Positions 22,501-34,406 of a stretch of 64,000 nucleotides of DNA are shown in pieces. The stretch is from positions 310,001-374,000 of the forward strand of contig NEEC01000002.1 of assembly GCA_002189035.1 (NCBI GenBank), read 5' to 3'. The notes under the pieces were generated by a model, which saw nothing but the letters and a program-made list of their open reading frames with translations, was not told the origin of the DNA and ran no database searches. How positions within the stretch are numbered: position 1 is the stretch's first letter; every line of letters begins with the position of its first letter. Position numbers and translations under genes: made by a program. The DNA is from Utricularia gibba. Its lineage: Eukaryota; Streptophyta; Magnoliopsida; Lamiales; Lentibulariaceae.

Positions 22501-25500
22501 GAAGCCCACTACCAGATATTGAAGGCTTTGAATTGTCTCCACAGGCAAGAGCGCAGGCAGACCTAAAATTTACTTATGTTGTTACGTGTCAGATATATGG
22601 AAAGCAGAAGGAAGAGCATAAACCTGAAGCTGCTGATATAGCTCTGCTAATGCAGAGGTATTATTATCCAAATTTAATGCTAGGGGCCTTTAGTATTGTT
22701 GAAGATAGTTTGGCATTCAAGATGGCAATATTTTTTCTGATTATTTTTCTCCTTTATGCAAAGTTTCCCTAGTTTCAGTGTTTCCTATGCACAAATTTAT
22801 GATGTCGTTGTATGTTTTCTTTAAATAAGGAATGAGGCACTTCGAGTTGCTTTCATTGATGTGGTTGAAACAATGAAGGATGCGAAAGTGCAGACTGAAT
22901 ATTTCTCAAGACTCGTCAAGGCTGATATAAATGGAAAAGACAAAGTATTTCTCTCTCTGTATTTATGTTTTTAAATACATGGGCATCACCTTCGCACATG
23001 TGTTGTGTGTGCTTGTAGCCATTCTCAGAAGTTTAAATTCTTGCAGTATTCGCCCACGGTTTCTTGACCACCTAAATCATCTTTTACTTTTTCATCATAT
23101 GGAAGGGCAGCGAGTCAATTTTTAGCCATCTAATATTGCAGGAGATATACTCAATCAAGCTACCAGGAAATCCAAAACTTGGTGAGGGAAAACCCGAGAA
23201 TCAGAATCATGCCATAATCTTCACACGTGGTAATGCAATACAGACAATTGACATGAATCAGGTAGGCCTGTCTTCACTTTAGTTACTGATTCTCTTTTAT
23301 ATGCGTAGCATCGCCTGGCACTGAGTTAACACCTTTTTAACTGTCTATTCTTTATCATCAAAAGGAGGCATATTTAATGTGTTTCTTTTCATCGTCATTC
23401 TTTTTGGGTCAACTATAGACATCAAGATGACTGAGTTTTTTTTAAAAAAAAATGATAGGTAAATGGAATTAGTGATGCATTACTCTGTGTCTATCTAATC
23501 TATTTCTTCTCCTATCCAGGATAATTATTTTGAGGAAGCACTGAAAATGAGAAACCTGCTTGAAGAATTTCACTGTGATCACGGGCTGCGGCCTGCAACT
23601 ATTCTTGGAGTCAGGGAGCATGTTTTTACCGGAAGGTGCTTTTTCTGCAGTGATTCTTTCTGAAAGTCTGTTATGTTCTAAAATCAGTAACCTTCTGCAG
23701 TCTATAACTCCTTGGTTCACAATGCAGTGTTTCTTCACTGGCATCATTTATGTCAAATCAAGAAACCAGTTTTGTGACTCTTGGCCAGCGTGTTCTTGCA
23801 AATCCTTTGAAGTAAGTTAGAGATGTTTCTCGAAAGTTTTCTGCATGAGGTTCTTATTAAGTCACGGTTGCTGATATATTCTCAGGGTCCGTATGCATTA
23901 TGGGCATCCTGATGTTTTCGATAGAATTTTCCATGTAACAAGAGGTGGAATCAGCAAAGCATCTCGTGTAATTAATATAAGTGAAGATATTTATTCAGGT
24001 GCCACTCTTGATGTGCACGACCAGTTTCTTTTATTTTATTTTATCTTTTTAATGGAGAACTCTCATTCTGCTTATTGGCTTGGTGAACATGGCTCGATGA
24101 TGCTATTCTTGAATGGGACCTTAAAACTTATGCATGAAAACAGAAGTTCCAGAAACTCAATTATTTGAATGCCAATACTGCTTGTTTCTGCTTCCGTATT
24201 ATATCCCTGTTGGTGTAATGATCGTGTGACATAATACTCTAAGCTTGTGTGAACTTATCAAAAACTATGATACACTGCAGGTTTCAATTCTACTTTACGG
24301 AAGGGGAATGTAACACACCATGAGTACATCCAGGTATTTTGTGGCATATTACAATGCTAGGACATTATTGGGTGTGTAATGGGTGTTGGCAAATCAACAT
24401 TGACAGGTCGGAAAGGGTCGTGATGTTGGTCTGAATCAAATTGCTCTCTTTGAGGGGAAAGTCTCTGGGGCAATGGTGAGCAAGTCCTTAGCAGGGACAT
24501 TTACAGGCTTGGGCAGCTATTTGATTTCTTCAGGATGCTCTCATTCTACTTTACGACTGTTGGATACTACTTCTGCACAATGGTATATAGGCATTGCTCT
24601 TCTAGTTTTATTTGTTCAGATTCTCCTGAGGCTTCAGTTTTTTGTTGAATCTGCAGCTGACAGTGCTAACTGTCTATGCTTTTCTCTACGGGAGGGTCTA
24701 TTTGGTAAGTCCATGTGCCATTTCTTTGCATCATTAGCATCAGCTTTATTTTGATGCTGTAACTCTGCTGTGAACTTCTCCATGGATATGCAGTTTGTTT
24801 GGAAATGGAACAGTTAGTTTCTCATGTCTTCTTCATTCTTTTTGCGGTGCTGCTTGAATAAACAAACATGGATTTTCTCAAGTTTTCATTTCGAGTAGCT
24901 AAAAATCTTCATTTTCAAGCTTTCCATGAAGGTTTATTCTGCAGCCGATTTTGGTATCCAGAGTCCTGGAAATTCTAGTCTATTTATTTTTTTCTTGGAA
25001 ATCCTCCTCCTTTCATCTCCTGTTTTTATGTTTTCTTGACGTGTTTGAAGGCATTATCTGGCGTTGGTGAAACCATTCAGGACAGATCCGATATACTGGA
25101 GAATGCTTCCCTTGATGCAGCTCTAAATGCACAGTTTCTGTTCCAGATTGGTGTATTTACAGCAGTGCCCATGGTTTTGGGCTGCATATTGGAACAAGGC
25201 TTCCTGAAGGTCTCTCTCTCATTCTTCATGGATGAACGTAATTTGCCTTGTATCACAATGTCTCTCCTAGGCACACCTGAACTCCACATGAATGAATATA
25301 CCTTGTCCTCTTTGTCGGATTCTCTCTCGTGTGTATGTTTAACTTAGTTTGCTCATTGTTTTTTATTATTCTTTTCTAACTTGCCACAATCATCACACAA
25401 GATCGTTGCATGCTACCCAGTTTGAGTATTACATGGCATAGTTAACATTTTTTTTTATCGAGCTTTCTTCCCCCTTGTGTTATGTCAGCAACGTTTTTTT

Positions 25501-27187
25501 TTTTTTTGTTTTGTATTTTTGCAGGCTGTAGTGAGTTTTGTGACAATGCAATTTCAGCTATGCACAGTTTTCTTCACATTTTCACTTGGCACTAGGACAC
25601 ATTACTTTGGTCGAACTATTCTTCATGGAGGTGCAAGGGTATGTATAGCGTCGTTCATTTTAGCGCCACCCACCATGTATCTCATAATTTGTACTCATTG
25701 AAATTCACTAGCTATGCAGTATCAAGCAACTGGAAGAGGATTCGTTGTTCGCCACATCAAGTTCACTGAAAATTACAGGCTATACGCCAGAAGTCATTTT
25801 GTGAAAGCGTATCTTATAACTCTTAATCATTTGTCTTCTTTACCATTCATTCTCCGCATCTTATCCATATTTTTTCTGTTCATGTGCATCTCTGTATCAG
25901 AATGGAAATCGTCCTGTTGTTGGTTGTCTACCTTGCCTATGGATACAACAGAGGTGCTGTATCTTACATTCTACTCACAATCAGCAGCTGGTTTCTTGCT
26001 CTTTCCTGGCTCTTTGCTCCATATTTATTTAATCCCTCCGGTTTTGAGTGGCAAAAGTAAGTACATATTTCAAGTTTTTACGTCCAAGTTTTATTTCCTG
26101 CCTCCTGGATTGAGACCTTGGTTTCCTTGCCTCGTCACAAGGACTGTGGAGGACTTCCGCGACTGGACGAGCTGGCTTTTATACAGAGGTGGAATTGGAG
26201 TTAAAGGAGAAGAAAGCTGGGAGGCTTGGTGGGATGAAGAGCTGGTATGAATTTTCTTGATATTTTTTGCTGTTTACCCAGATTACTTGATCTTTCCTTT
26301 TCTTGATTATTTTCACTGTTGTGATTTTGTTGCAGTCTCACATTCGAACCTTTCGAGGAAGGGTTCTGGAAACCATTCTAAGTCTTCGATTTTTCATCTT
26401 CCAATATGGAATTGTTTACAAACTGCAAGTGCAAGGAGATAACACATCGCTAACGGTATGTGGAAGATTTGAGATTCTGTATGTGGAACAGAACACACAC
26501 TGCCTGCATGCTCTTTGTCACCAAATTTATTTTCAGGTGTACGGATTTTCATGGGCGGTGTTTGCTGCACTGATCCTTCTTTTCAAGGTCCATTTGGCTC
26601 TTCTAATGCCCCCACTTTCGTAATCCTTGCTTCCTTCCATTTCTGTTTTGTAATAAAGGCTACATGGTCACTCCACAGGTCTTCACCTTTAGGCAGCAAA
26701 TATCAGTGAACTTTCAGTTGCTGCTGCGGTTAGTGCAAGGGGTTGCGTTTTTAATGGTTGTTGCCGGTGTAGTCGTAGCCGTCGTGCTTACAACGCTCTC
26801 CGTCACCGATATCCTTGCGTGCATTCTCGCATTCCTGCCCACTGGTTGGGGCCTTCTTTCTGTGAGTTAATCGTACCAGTTCCCTCTTCCATCTCTAGTT
26901 GCCGGCCAGTCTTTAAGATATTCTGAAGCGGGGCTTGTGCTCTCTCCCAGATCGCCTGCGCGTGGAAGCCACTGATGAAGAAGCTGGGACTCTGGAAATC
27001 AGTCCGGTCGATCGGGCGTCTGTACGACGCCTTCATGGGAATGATGATCATCGTTCCGATCGCCTTCTGCTCATGGTTCCCATTCGTCTCAACCTTCCAG
27101 ACGAGGCTGATGTTCAACCAAGCCTTCAGTCGAGGTCTGGAAATCTCCCTCATTCTCGCCGGGAACAACCCCAACACCGGCATATGA
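13501..27187 (+). CDS. GSL10: Callose synthase 9 (GSL10 type), about 51 exons, one apparent frameshift
   Basis: A plasma-membrane 1,3-beta-glucan synthase using UDP-glucose; GSL10 is needed for male gametophyte development. The start [17 protein letters not shown] matches the GSL10 N-terminus rather than GSL8. In order: the N-terminal regulatory part with [19 protein letters not shown]; the FKS1-domain segment [20 protein letters not shown]; the first membrane cluster (about 16650-19480); the large cytoplasmic glucan-synthase domain with [65 protein letters not shown] and [19 protein letters not shown]; then a C-terminal membrane cluster. It ends [19 protein letters not shown] traced about 51 exons with matching phases; three introns start with GC. 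One base appears missing in G4 at 24467-24470, in the exon 24407-24582; adding one restores [15 protein letters not shown] and the exon phase. Length is near 1,900 residues, as expected. Confidence 0.95.
18656..18757 (+). other. GSL10: GC-AG intron in the callose synthase gene
   Basis: The exon ends CTTCTG and the intron starts GCAAGT; the acceptor is TTGTAG at 18752-18757. This join gives FAYFLL then IRPMVVP, the expected family order, in frame. The only nearby GT would break the frame. Apart from its second base the donor matches the consensus, as is typical of GC donors. Confidence 0.75.
20514..20595 (+). other. GSL10: GC-AG intron in the callose synthase gene
   Basis: The exon ends AAGGAGTG and the intron starts GCAAGT, with acceptor GTCAG at 20591-20595. 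Joining gives KEW then VERIYDDI, matching the family order, and restores the split Trp codon. No in-frame GT alternative is present nearby. Confidence 0.75.
22213..22341 (+). other. GSL10: GC-AG intron in the callose synthase gene
   Basis: The exon ends GAACAG and the intron starts GCAAGC, with the acceptor ending at 22341. Joining gives RGQTLART then [10 protein letters not shown], one of the most conserved stretches of the glucan-synthase domain, with the Val codon split G|TT. The exon identity leaves little doubt about the border. Confidence 0.8.
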
Positions 27188-30100
27188 CCGGCGCCGCTGT
27201 TCCTCTCACCGCACCAGGATCCTCCTTTGATTGGTTAAGAGTCGCTATGATCTGTCTGGTTTTGATTCGATAATTTCATTCAGTGAATGAATCCTCACGT
27301 GTCTATTTATTTCTTTCATGATAACCTGCATAATGTGACATGTGTGCAGCACGTGGTCTTTGATTCACATGCCATGGATCCTGGCTTCGTTCGCAGCGGT
27401 TTGGGAGAATTGACATCGATATTTAATATTGTATGGACGATAAGATAATGTATTCAAATAAAAAATCTTAAAAAATTCTATATGAAATTTTGTTTATGGA
27501 AATTATAAAATTAATTTATTTGTTTTAGAATGATTTCAGAATGAGTGATTTTCTAATAATATGAAAAAGGAAACATAAAATTATGATGATTAAATGAGTA
27601 TGGTAGTATAATAAAATTATACTTGATTGCAGGAGTGAGAAAATCGCCAACCCAACGATCTATCCCAACTGTTGCCGCCCCCATTCTAACAATATCAAGC
27701 CTTGAAACTTGCAACTGGTTCACTTTCCTCATTTGGTTTGGCTGGCCCTCCATCCACTTCATCAGTTTGGGGAGGTTGGGTTGATGGCTAAATTCAATGT
27801 TAAAATTCAGAATTCGATAGATCGAGAAAAAATACACAAGATCATAATAGAAAATATTAGATTTAATTAATTATTTATAATTTATAGTTTTTTAAATATT
27901 TGATTATTACATTTTCATTTTTCATTCAATGAATATTGTATATTCTAATACTCAAAAAATGAAAGAAAGCCCCTAACGCTTCAACACACTTCTGTGCAGT
28001 GCAGATCACCAATACCAGTTTCACAGACCCACCTCGTAGGGTCTGTGTTAGTACAAAACTGCTGCACCTCACAAAGCAAAGCAGACTGTTAGAAAATACA
28101 AAGTATACCATGCTTTGGGTGCAGTTAATCAACCGTCATCAACCCACCTGAGGGGGTAAAAAGAAAAAAACACAGAGTGAGTAGTTCTCACTTCTCAGAG
28201 ATCCGGACACGCGTACGGCTCAGACGGCCCCCCTACAGCACTCACACCTCAATAAAACCGGGGCTCTTAATGCCATCACCCAAAATAATCACCTAAATAA
28301 TTTAACACAATAACAAGAGAGGCACAACTATCAGAATGTTGGAATCACGGTTCTTTTTTTAACAACAAAAAAAACAAGACAACAAAATAATTCACAACCA
28401 CATAGTAGTAATGTTCTTGTGGAGAGACATTCCCATGTGTCATCATTTGTCCTAGCGGCGTACCAACTGCCCGCCCACAATTATGCACCCTACAAACACA
28501 CACTCATTTCACTTGCAAGTTCCACACTACAATTGCAATGTTGTAAAACACATATATAAAAAGAAAGTGCCCTCGAGTTGTTCCATTTATTGCTGGCTGG
28601 CTTAAGTGATGAATCAAGGCAACAGTGAGGGGTGGGCATCCCGAGGAGGGACAGACAACCTCAATAATCATGGTACTCATAACACCAGTAGCAGCAGCAG
28701 TAGTAATAATAGAAACAAAAACAGCAATGCGCACATGGGTCGCGGAACACAATAAAAATCAACCACCATTATTGCCACCTCCTCTTATCTTCTACATCCA
28801 CCCCAACACCATCACTTATTACCTTCATCTACGTTGTTGTCGGTGCCGCAATGGTCCAGCATTCAAACCCCTCTGCCTTCCAAGGTCGAATCGCCATTGT
28901 CGGGCGCGCTCACTTAACCTAATGCCATTGATTAAAATTAGGGTTTCACAGTCTGCACATAATTAAAAGGATGCGCAGTCAACCGAGTGCCTTGATTTCA
29001 AATCATCTATTTTAATTAATTAAAATATTAGGAAAAGACTGCTCTTTTTCGCATATTATTATTATTATATTCCTCATAGACTTTGAGAAAAAAAACCCCC
29101 CCTCCTCTCTACTGTGTAAAAAGTCCGAGTCTACCACTCCCTCCCTCAATTGAATTTCATTTTGAATTCGATGGTTAGGGTTTTTAGATTAAGATTTGGA
29201 TTTTGGTACCATCGACTACACATGTACATCGAATCGTTACTCATTCGAATTATCGTATTTCATTTACATCGGATTGAAATTAGAATAATTTTGTTACAAA
29301 ACACACACATTCTATTGGATTCTGCTTCTCGAAAAATATTTTTTGATAATAATTTTAATAAAATCAAATTTTCTTTTTAAAACATCATAAATACTTTTAG
29401 TTTTTTTTGTTTTTTATAATAAAAATCATTCAAATTTGATGATAACATTAATTCTTTCTTAAAAGTAAAAACATGCTTTGTTTGGAAAACTTTTCAAATC
29501 TTAATAATTGTAGTATAAATAGTTTTGCTATAAAATATACATGATTTTTATTTTTCAACATTTAAAAATTTACAAATGCTTGTTATTTTTTAAAAAAAAA
29601 ATTATAAAATGACATCTCCTATTTTATTAAATTCGAAAAAGGGATATTAAATTGAACCCTAAATTTTAAAATTGAAACCTCCCAAGAAGCCGGTAGACAG
29701 TTGCTAGTGTCATTGATTGGTGTATGATGAATAACTGAATCACAATCGCCGCTTCCTTCTTCCTTGAATTTCATTTAATAACTGGAGCGCAGGGGCGATT
29801 CTGTCCAGTTTTCCTCGTCTAGGGAGGGACGAATCGATGGATGAAACAGTTGAGATGACGCCGATCGGCCGTCGATCCGTGGCGGCGTGGTGGCCGACAG
29901 GAGAGATTACGCGTATCCGGAGCCTCCAACCCCGACACGCCTACACGTACAGTTCCTTTCCCGTGTCTGTGTAGGAAGAAAAAGAAGAGAAAAAAAAAAA
30001 AAAAATCATTTATTTCCGTACCCGCAAATCTCCAATAATTCCACTGTGTCGCCCTGGGAGCCTCACACGCGCAGCACGTGTTGCCGAGGAAACCCAATTT

Positions 30101-30479
30101 ATTATATTAAAAAAAGGAAAAAAGATGTCGCGGTACCTAAACAGAAGCAGCACAACAACTCCAACTCTCTCGTACGTACACGCTGCGTGGATTTGGAGGG
30201 TCGGTCCCCCCCATCCACACGGTGGTCCCCACGCATTTCAAATTTATCTTCACTTTGCATGTCATGTGCATTTCAATTTCGACCTCCATGCTTTTCATAC
30301 TCCATTCTATGATAAATAACGGATAGTATAGAATATTTATATTTTAATTTATATTATTCATATATTTAGATTTCTATTCTCGAATATCAAATATTATATA
30401 TAATTAAATATATATAGATATTTAATTATATTTTATTTAATATATATTCATAATCTATTATTAAACGAATGTATAATGT

Positions 30480-30740
30480 TGAATCGTTTGAAATTGAGAA
30501 TAAATATGGTAAACCGCTTATACAAACGATTCACTTGCAATTCAAATCATAGTTGAATCCTTTGCTTTTTAAAATTTTTATTATAAAAAAGAAAGTAAAA
30601 TCATGATTGAATCATGATTCAACAATAATTGGAATCACATTGGATTGAATATTTATTCTTTTTTTATATATTTTAGAATCATTTATTTTGAATATTTTTA
30701 AATGGTTGAATCATAATTTTTAAAACATCGAATTCAACAT
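30480..30740 (-). repeat. Dispersed AT-rich repeat, related to 43150-43390
   Basis: Read on the minus strand this stretch shares an ordered set of short blocks with 43150-43390: an AAAATAAATGA-like block, tandem TTGAATCATGATT-like motifs, an AATTGCAA block, then a GTTTAC-containing block and a GATTCAA-like end. Similarity is diffuse, so these would be old copies of one family. It was judged by eye only. Confidence 0.3.
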
Positions 30741-31040
30741 ACTATAGTGTTTTCAGGTTATGAAATCGATTTTCGGTGTTGTATTTCAATAGAATCTACA
30801 TCCCCAAATCCTCAACTTCATTTAGGGGTGTGAAGTCTACTTGGAGAGCATGAAAACTACCTAATCACATTAGCTTGTGTAACATGTATGTACTTGGAAG
30901 TTGATATTTTTTAAAATAATGAAATGGAAGCCAATTAATTATATATATATGTACAGTTTTGTCCTCCGGAGGCGTCTCTCTCTCCTCACATGCGACAGGG
31001 CATCGGACACCGCTGCTTGCTTGTGGTAACCTCTCTCTCT

Positions 31041-31060
31041 TTCTCTCTCTCTCTCTCTCC
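31041..31060. repeat. (CT)n microsatellite in the ARF3 leader
   Basis: A pure CT tract of about 20 bases within a longer pyrimidine-rich stretch. Plant leaders often carry such tracts; here it lies about 400 bp before the ARF3 start codon. Confidence 0.7.
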
Positions 31061-31307
31061 TTCCAGCCGTTGCAGCTGCGAGTTTGCAGCCTACTGCTTC
31101 TGTCACCTGCAACGATCGCTCCCCTTTCTTTCTTTCTCGTACCCGGGAAGAGGGCTACCATTCATTTTCACCTTCAGTTCTCGTAATTCTAAACAGGATC
31201 TGCAATTTATAGAGATTTGTGTCTGTGAAGATCAGACAGAGTTTCTCTTCCGAGGATTGAGAGACAAAACAGAGCAATAACTCCAAGTTTTGGTTTTTTG
31301 TCTGGGG

Positions 31308-31334
31308 ATGGTGAAAAGGGTAGCCCGGGTTTAA
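31308..31334 (+). promoter_or_regulatory. ARF3: Upstream open reading frame in the ARF3 leader (8 codons)
   Basis: ATG GTG AAA AGG ... TAA encodes MVKRVARV, 131 nt before the main start. ARF3/ETTIN leaders are known to carry upstream frames that lower translation and need reinitiation factors. That this one is transcribed in the leader is inferred from its position. Confidence 0.5.
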
Positions 31335-31435
31335 AGCTGACAGAGCTTAAAAAAGTTCTGTTTACTCGTGATTTGTCATTTCTGAACGAGGAACTCCGCT
31401 TGATTCTTATTCGTCAACCGTTTCTTCAGTCCTCT

Positions 31436-31441
31436 ATGTGA
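31436..31441 (+). promoter_or_regulatory. ARF3: Minimal AUG-stop upstream frame (ATGTGA) in the ARF3 leader
   Basis: A start codon directly followed by a stop, 24 nt before the main ARF3 ATG. Such minimal frames can stall ribosomes and then allow reinitiation; the boron-responsive examples use AUGUAA, so the effect of AUGUGA here is an inference. Confidence 0.45.
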
Positions 31442-31465
31442 TTTTTGCAACTTCGGGGATCCGAT

Positions 31466-34406
31466 ATGGTTTCTGGGCTTATCGATTTGAACGCCGTCAA
31501 CGATGAAGACGACGCCTCGGCGCTCCAGAGGTCTCCCTCCGAGGTGTCTATGGAGCTGTGGCACGCGTGCGCTGGGCCTTTGATTTCTCTCCCCAAGAAG
31601 GGAAACGCCGTGGTGTATTTCCCTCAGGCACAATTTGAGACTCCGCCGCAGAACGCCGCCACCGCCGGTTATGAACTTCCGCCTCATATTTTTTGCCGCG
31701 TCGTCAATGTGAAGCTCCATGTAGTGAAACTGTTCCCTTTTAGCAGCCGTTGATTTTGGGTGCGCTAAGACTTTTTATGAACGTCGATCGGTTCTCCGTT
31801 TGCAGGTGGAATCGGAGAGCGATGAGGTTTATGCTCAAGTTTCGCTTATTCCAGATCGCCAGGTACACTGAAAAATTATTTCTCTTGCTCATGGTAGTTG
31901 CAGAAAAAGTGGCTTTTAAGTTCATTCATACGCCTTTCGCCCCCTTGACTCCATTTGAGAATCTGTGTTTTCGGGGAAAGTGGGTGTACTTATGTGATGG
32001 AGCTGAGGTTTTATCACTCGCAAATACGTCCTGAAATCGGTCCTTTTTCGAGCCATCTTAACTGGAATCTTCTGGCAGATTGAGCATGAATGGAGGGAAG
32101 GCACACTAGAAACTTCTGCTGAAGATGAAGACCTTGATGGCCCTGTTAAGGCTATGATACCTCATATGTTCTGTAAAACGCTCACAGCATCGGATACCAG
32201 CACTCACGGTGGATTTTCTGTTCCTCGTCGTGCTGCCGAGGACTGCTTCCCCCCTCTGGTATTCAGAGTCATGCGAAGATCTCCATTTTCCGTGCAACAA
32301 CTACACTTGGGCTTATTGAGTTTCGGACTGTGTTTTGGCTTTCTGCGTAGGATTACAAACAACAGAGGCCTTCGCAGGAGCTTGTTGCTAGAGATTTGCA
32401 TGGAACTGAATGGAAATTCCGCCATATTTACCGAGGTATGCTTCCGGTTTTTGTAATAGGTGCTTGTAACTTCACCTAACTGCTACATGTAAAACAGGTC
32501 AGCCTAGAAGGCATTTGCTGACCACTGGTTGGAGTGCCTTTGTCAATAAGAAGAAGCTTGTGTCTGGAGATGCTGTACTCTTTCTAAGGTTGATACACTT
32601 TTACGTGATTCATCTCATTTAAAAGTGATAGAACTGCATCAAGATCACAGACACCAATGCACATTGAAGATCCCTGGAAATGAAGGGTGTAGTTCACTTT
32701 TATCCTATTTCACCACTAGACCTAACTGAAACACACTTGCTGCAGGGGTGGTGATGGTGAACTCCGGCTTGGAGTAAGGAGAGCTGCACAAGCGAAAACT
32801 AATTCATCTGCATCTGCTCTTCCACCTAAGTTTCAATTCAGTGGTAGTATTGCTCCTGTGGTGAATGCAGTGTCAAAAGGAAGTGCTTTTGATGTATGCT
32901 ATAATCCAAGGTACTTGACTACTGATGCACATGCAAAAAGAAAAAAAGATCATGTTTTCTTTACCACCTGATCAGTTTCGATTTTTTCTTTCACCAAATA
33001 TGTCCAAGCTGATACCTACCTTGCTGATATGCAGGGCTCGTTCTTCTGAAATAATCGTGCCGTTTGTGAGATTCGCAAAGAGCCTTATTCAGTCATTTTC
33101 TTGCGGGATGAGATTCAAAGTGCGATATGAGACAGAAGAGTCTTCTGAAAAAAGGTTGGTTTCTCCTCTGTCTGCCATTCAAGCTGTTCGTGCTTTCCAC
33201 TCAAAATAACTCACCCTTTTTTTCTTTTAACAGGAACGGTGGTTTTATTGTTGGGGTCAGTGATGCTGATCCATCCAGATGGCCCTCCTCAAAGTGGAAG
33301 TGCTTGTTGGTGAGGATCTTGTCTCCCTTCAGAACTCCGAACACACCCTTCTTCTTTCCTCTGTCAAGTAGCCATTGGAGCGCTGTATGAAGTTGCTTTC
33401 TTATCCTTGCTCCATTTGCAACCTTGATCTTCCACAGGTGAGATGGGATGATATGGATGCCAATCATGTCGATCGAGTTTCTCCCTGGGAGATCGAAGTT
33501 TCTGGGCCGCCTTGTGGTGCATCCAACGGATATATGCTGCCTGCAACTAAAAGGAACCGCACTGTCTTGCCTGCTTCAAAACCGGACCCTCCTGGTACTC
33601 ACTTCAGTTCTTGCATTTATGTTTCTTTCCATCTGCTGCAGTACTCCGGAACCGGCTCTTGGGTGTGTGCAGACTGTGATGGAGTTTCAGACATGAGAGA
33701 GCCTTCAAGATTCCAGAAGGTCTTGCAAGGTCAAGAAGTGTTCGGATTCAGAAGTCCATATGCTGGAGCAGAAGGCCCCAGGAGCCATTCCTTCGATGCC
33801 AGATCCTATTCCAGCTTAACAAACAGCAGCATGCTACCAGATGGACCCTTCCAATACCGCAAGGTCTTGCAAGGTCAAGAAGCAGGCCCTCAGATCCAGT
33901 CATTTCGAAGAGACCCAGAGCTCGATCGCCATGGAAATAGCTGGTCCTCCGTTCACAATGCATCCCGTCGCCCTTCATCAGTGTCTTCACCCTCTTCTGT
34001 ACTCCTTCTGCAACGGCCTTCCTCCCAAACTTCTCAATCAATGCCATTCAGTTATAGCTGTAAGCAGGATGACCAAAGCCTGGACATACCACGGTGTGCT
34101 TCTCAGTTGCATTCGGGGATTCACTCAAGCTCTGGAACAGGGAAGGATCCACGCACGGAAGAGGAGAGCCATGTGGCCCTTGGAGAACCACACCAGCTCT
34201 TTGGGTTCCCCGTGAGCTTGACTGCTAACGAAGAGCCCTTCATGAAGAGGAAGCGGAGCAACGCGTTTTCATCTTCTCCGGCCTCCGGAGCCGGCGGCGG
34301 CGGTGGATCGGAACATGAAGCTGAAGAGAAAAATCTCTTAGCACCACAGTTGATGGGCAGCGGACTCGTGAACTTGAGAGATCGCATGCTTGACATAGCT
34401 TTGTGA
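31466..34406 (+). CDS. ARF3: Auxin response factor 3 / ETTIN, ten exons
   Basis: A nuclear B3-type transcription factor controlling gynoecium patterning and organ polarity; it lacks the PB1 dimerisation domain and can bind auxin directly. Exons: 31466-31720, 31806-31862, 32079-32258, 32351-32435, 32498-32588, 32746-32910, 33035-33154, 33234-33309, 33438-33594 and 33673-34406, all with matching phases, giving 639 residues. It starts [11 protein letters not shown], then [16 protein letters not shown]-type sequence; the B3 domain has [35 protein letters not shown] and [20 protein letters not shown]. The ARF middle domain ends [19 protein letters not shown]. The C-terminus holds two KVLQGQE motifs (tasiR-ARF target sites), [10 protein letters not shown], the family motif LFGFPVSLT and the typical end [10 protein letters not shown]. 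No PB1 domain is present and the frame is intact. Confidence 0.97.
33717..33737 (+). promoter_or_regulatory. ARF3: tasiR-ARF target site 1
   Basis: GGTCTTGCAAGGTCAAGAA, encoding the KVLQGQE motif, is complementary to TAS3-derived tasiR-ARF with G:U pairs and few mismatches. ARF3 genes across seed plants carry two such sites, cleaved or repressed through AGO7/miR390-initiated tasiRNAs. Confidence 0.9.
33861..33881 (+). promoter_or_regulatory. ARF3: tasiR-ARF target site 2
   Basis: The second copy of the KVLQGQE-coding target, 144 bp after the first and identical to it over the whole 21-base site. The paired arrangement is diagnostic for ARF3, since ARF2 and ARF4 differ in site number and context. 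Confidence 0.9.

Larger units (their letters stand above)
27188..31465. other. 4.3 kb without a supported gene; ARF3 leader at its end
   Basis: I see no convincing protein-coding gene. Strongly AT-rich tracts alternate with less AT-rich parts near 28430-28960 and 29800-30300, where only short frames occur. A 48-codon Ser/Asn-rich frame starts at 28609 but has no recognisable family. The AT-rich block at 30480-30740 resembles, inverted, a block near 43150-43390. The last 500 bp contains a CT microsatellite and is probably the transcribed ARF3 leader, with two short upstream open frames. Confidence 0.5.

Noticed and set aside
24473-24754. A plus-strand open frame inside the callose synthase gene that does not match the family
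   Set aside because: It is the wrong frame created by the one-base loss at 24467-24470. The correct frame reads [19 protein letters not shown].
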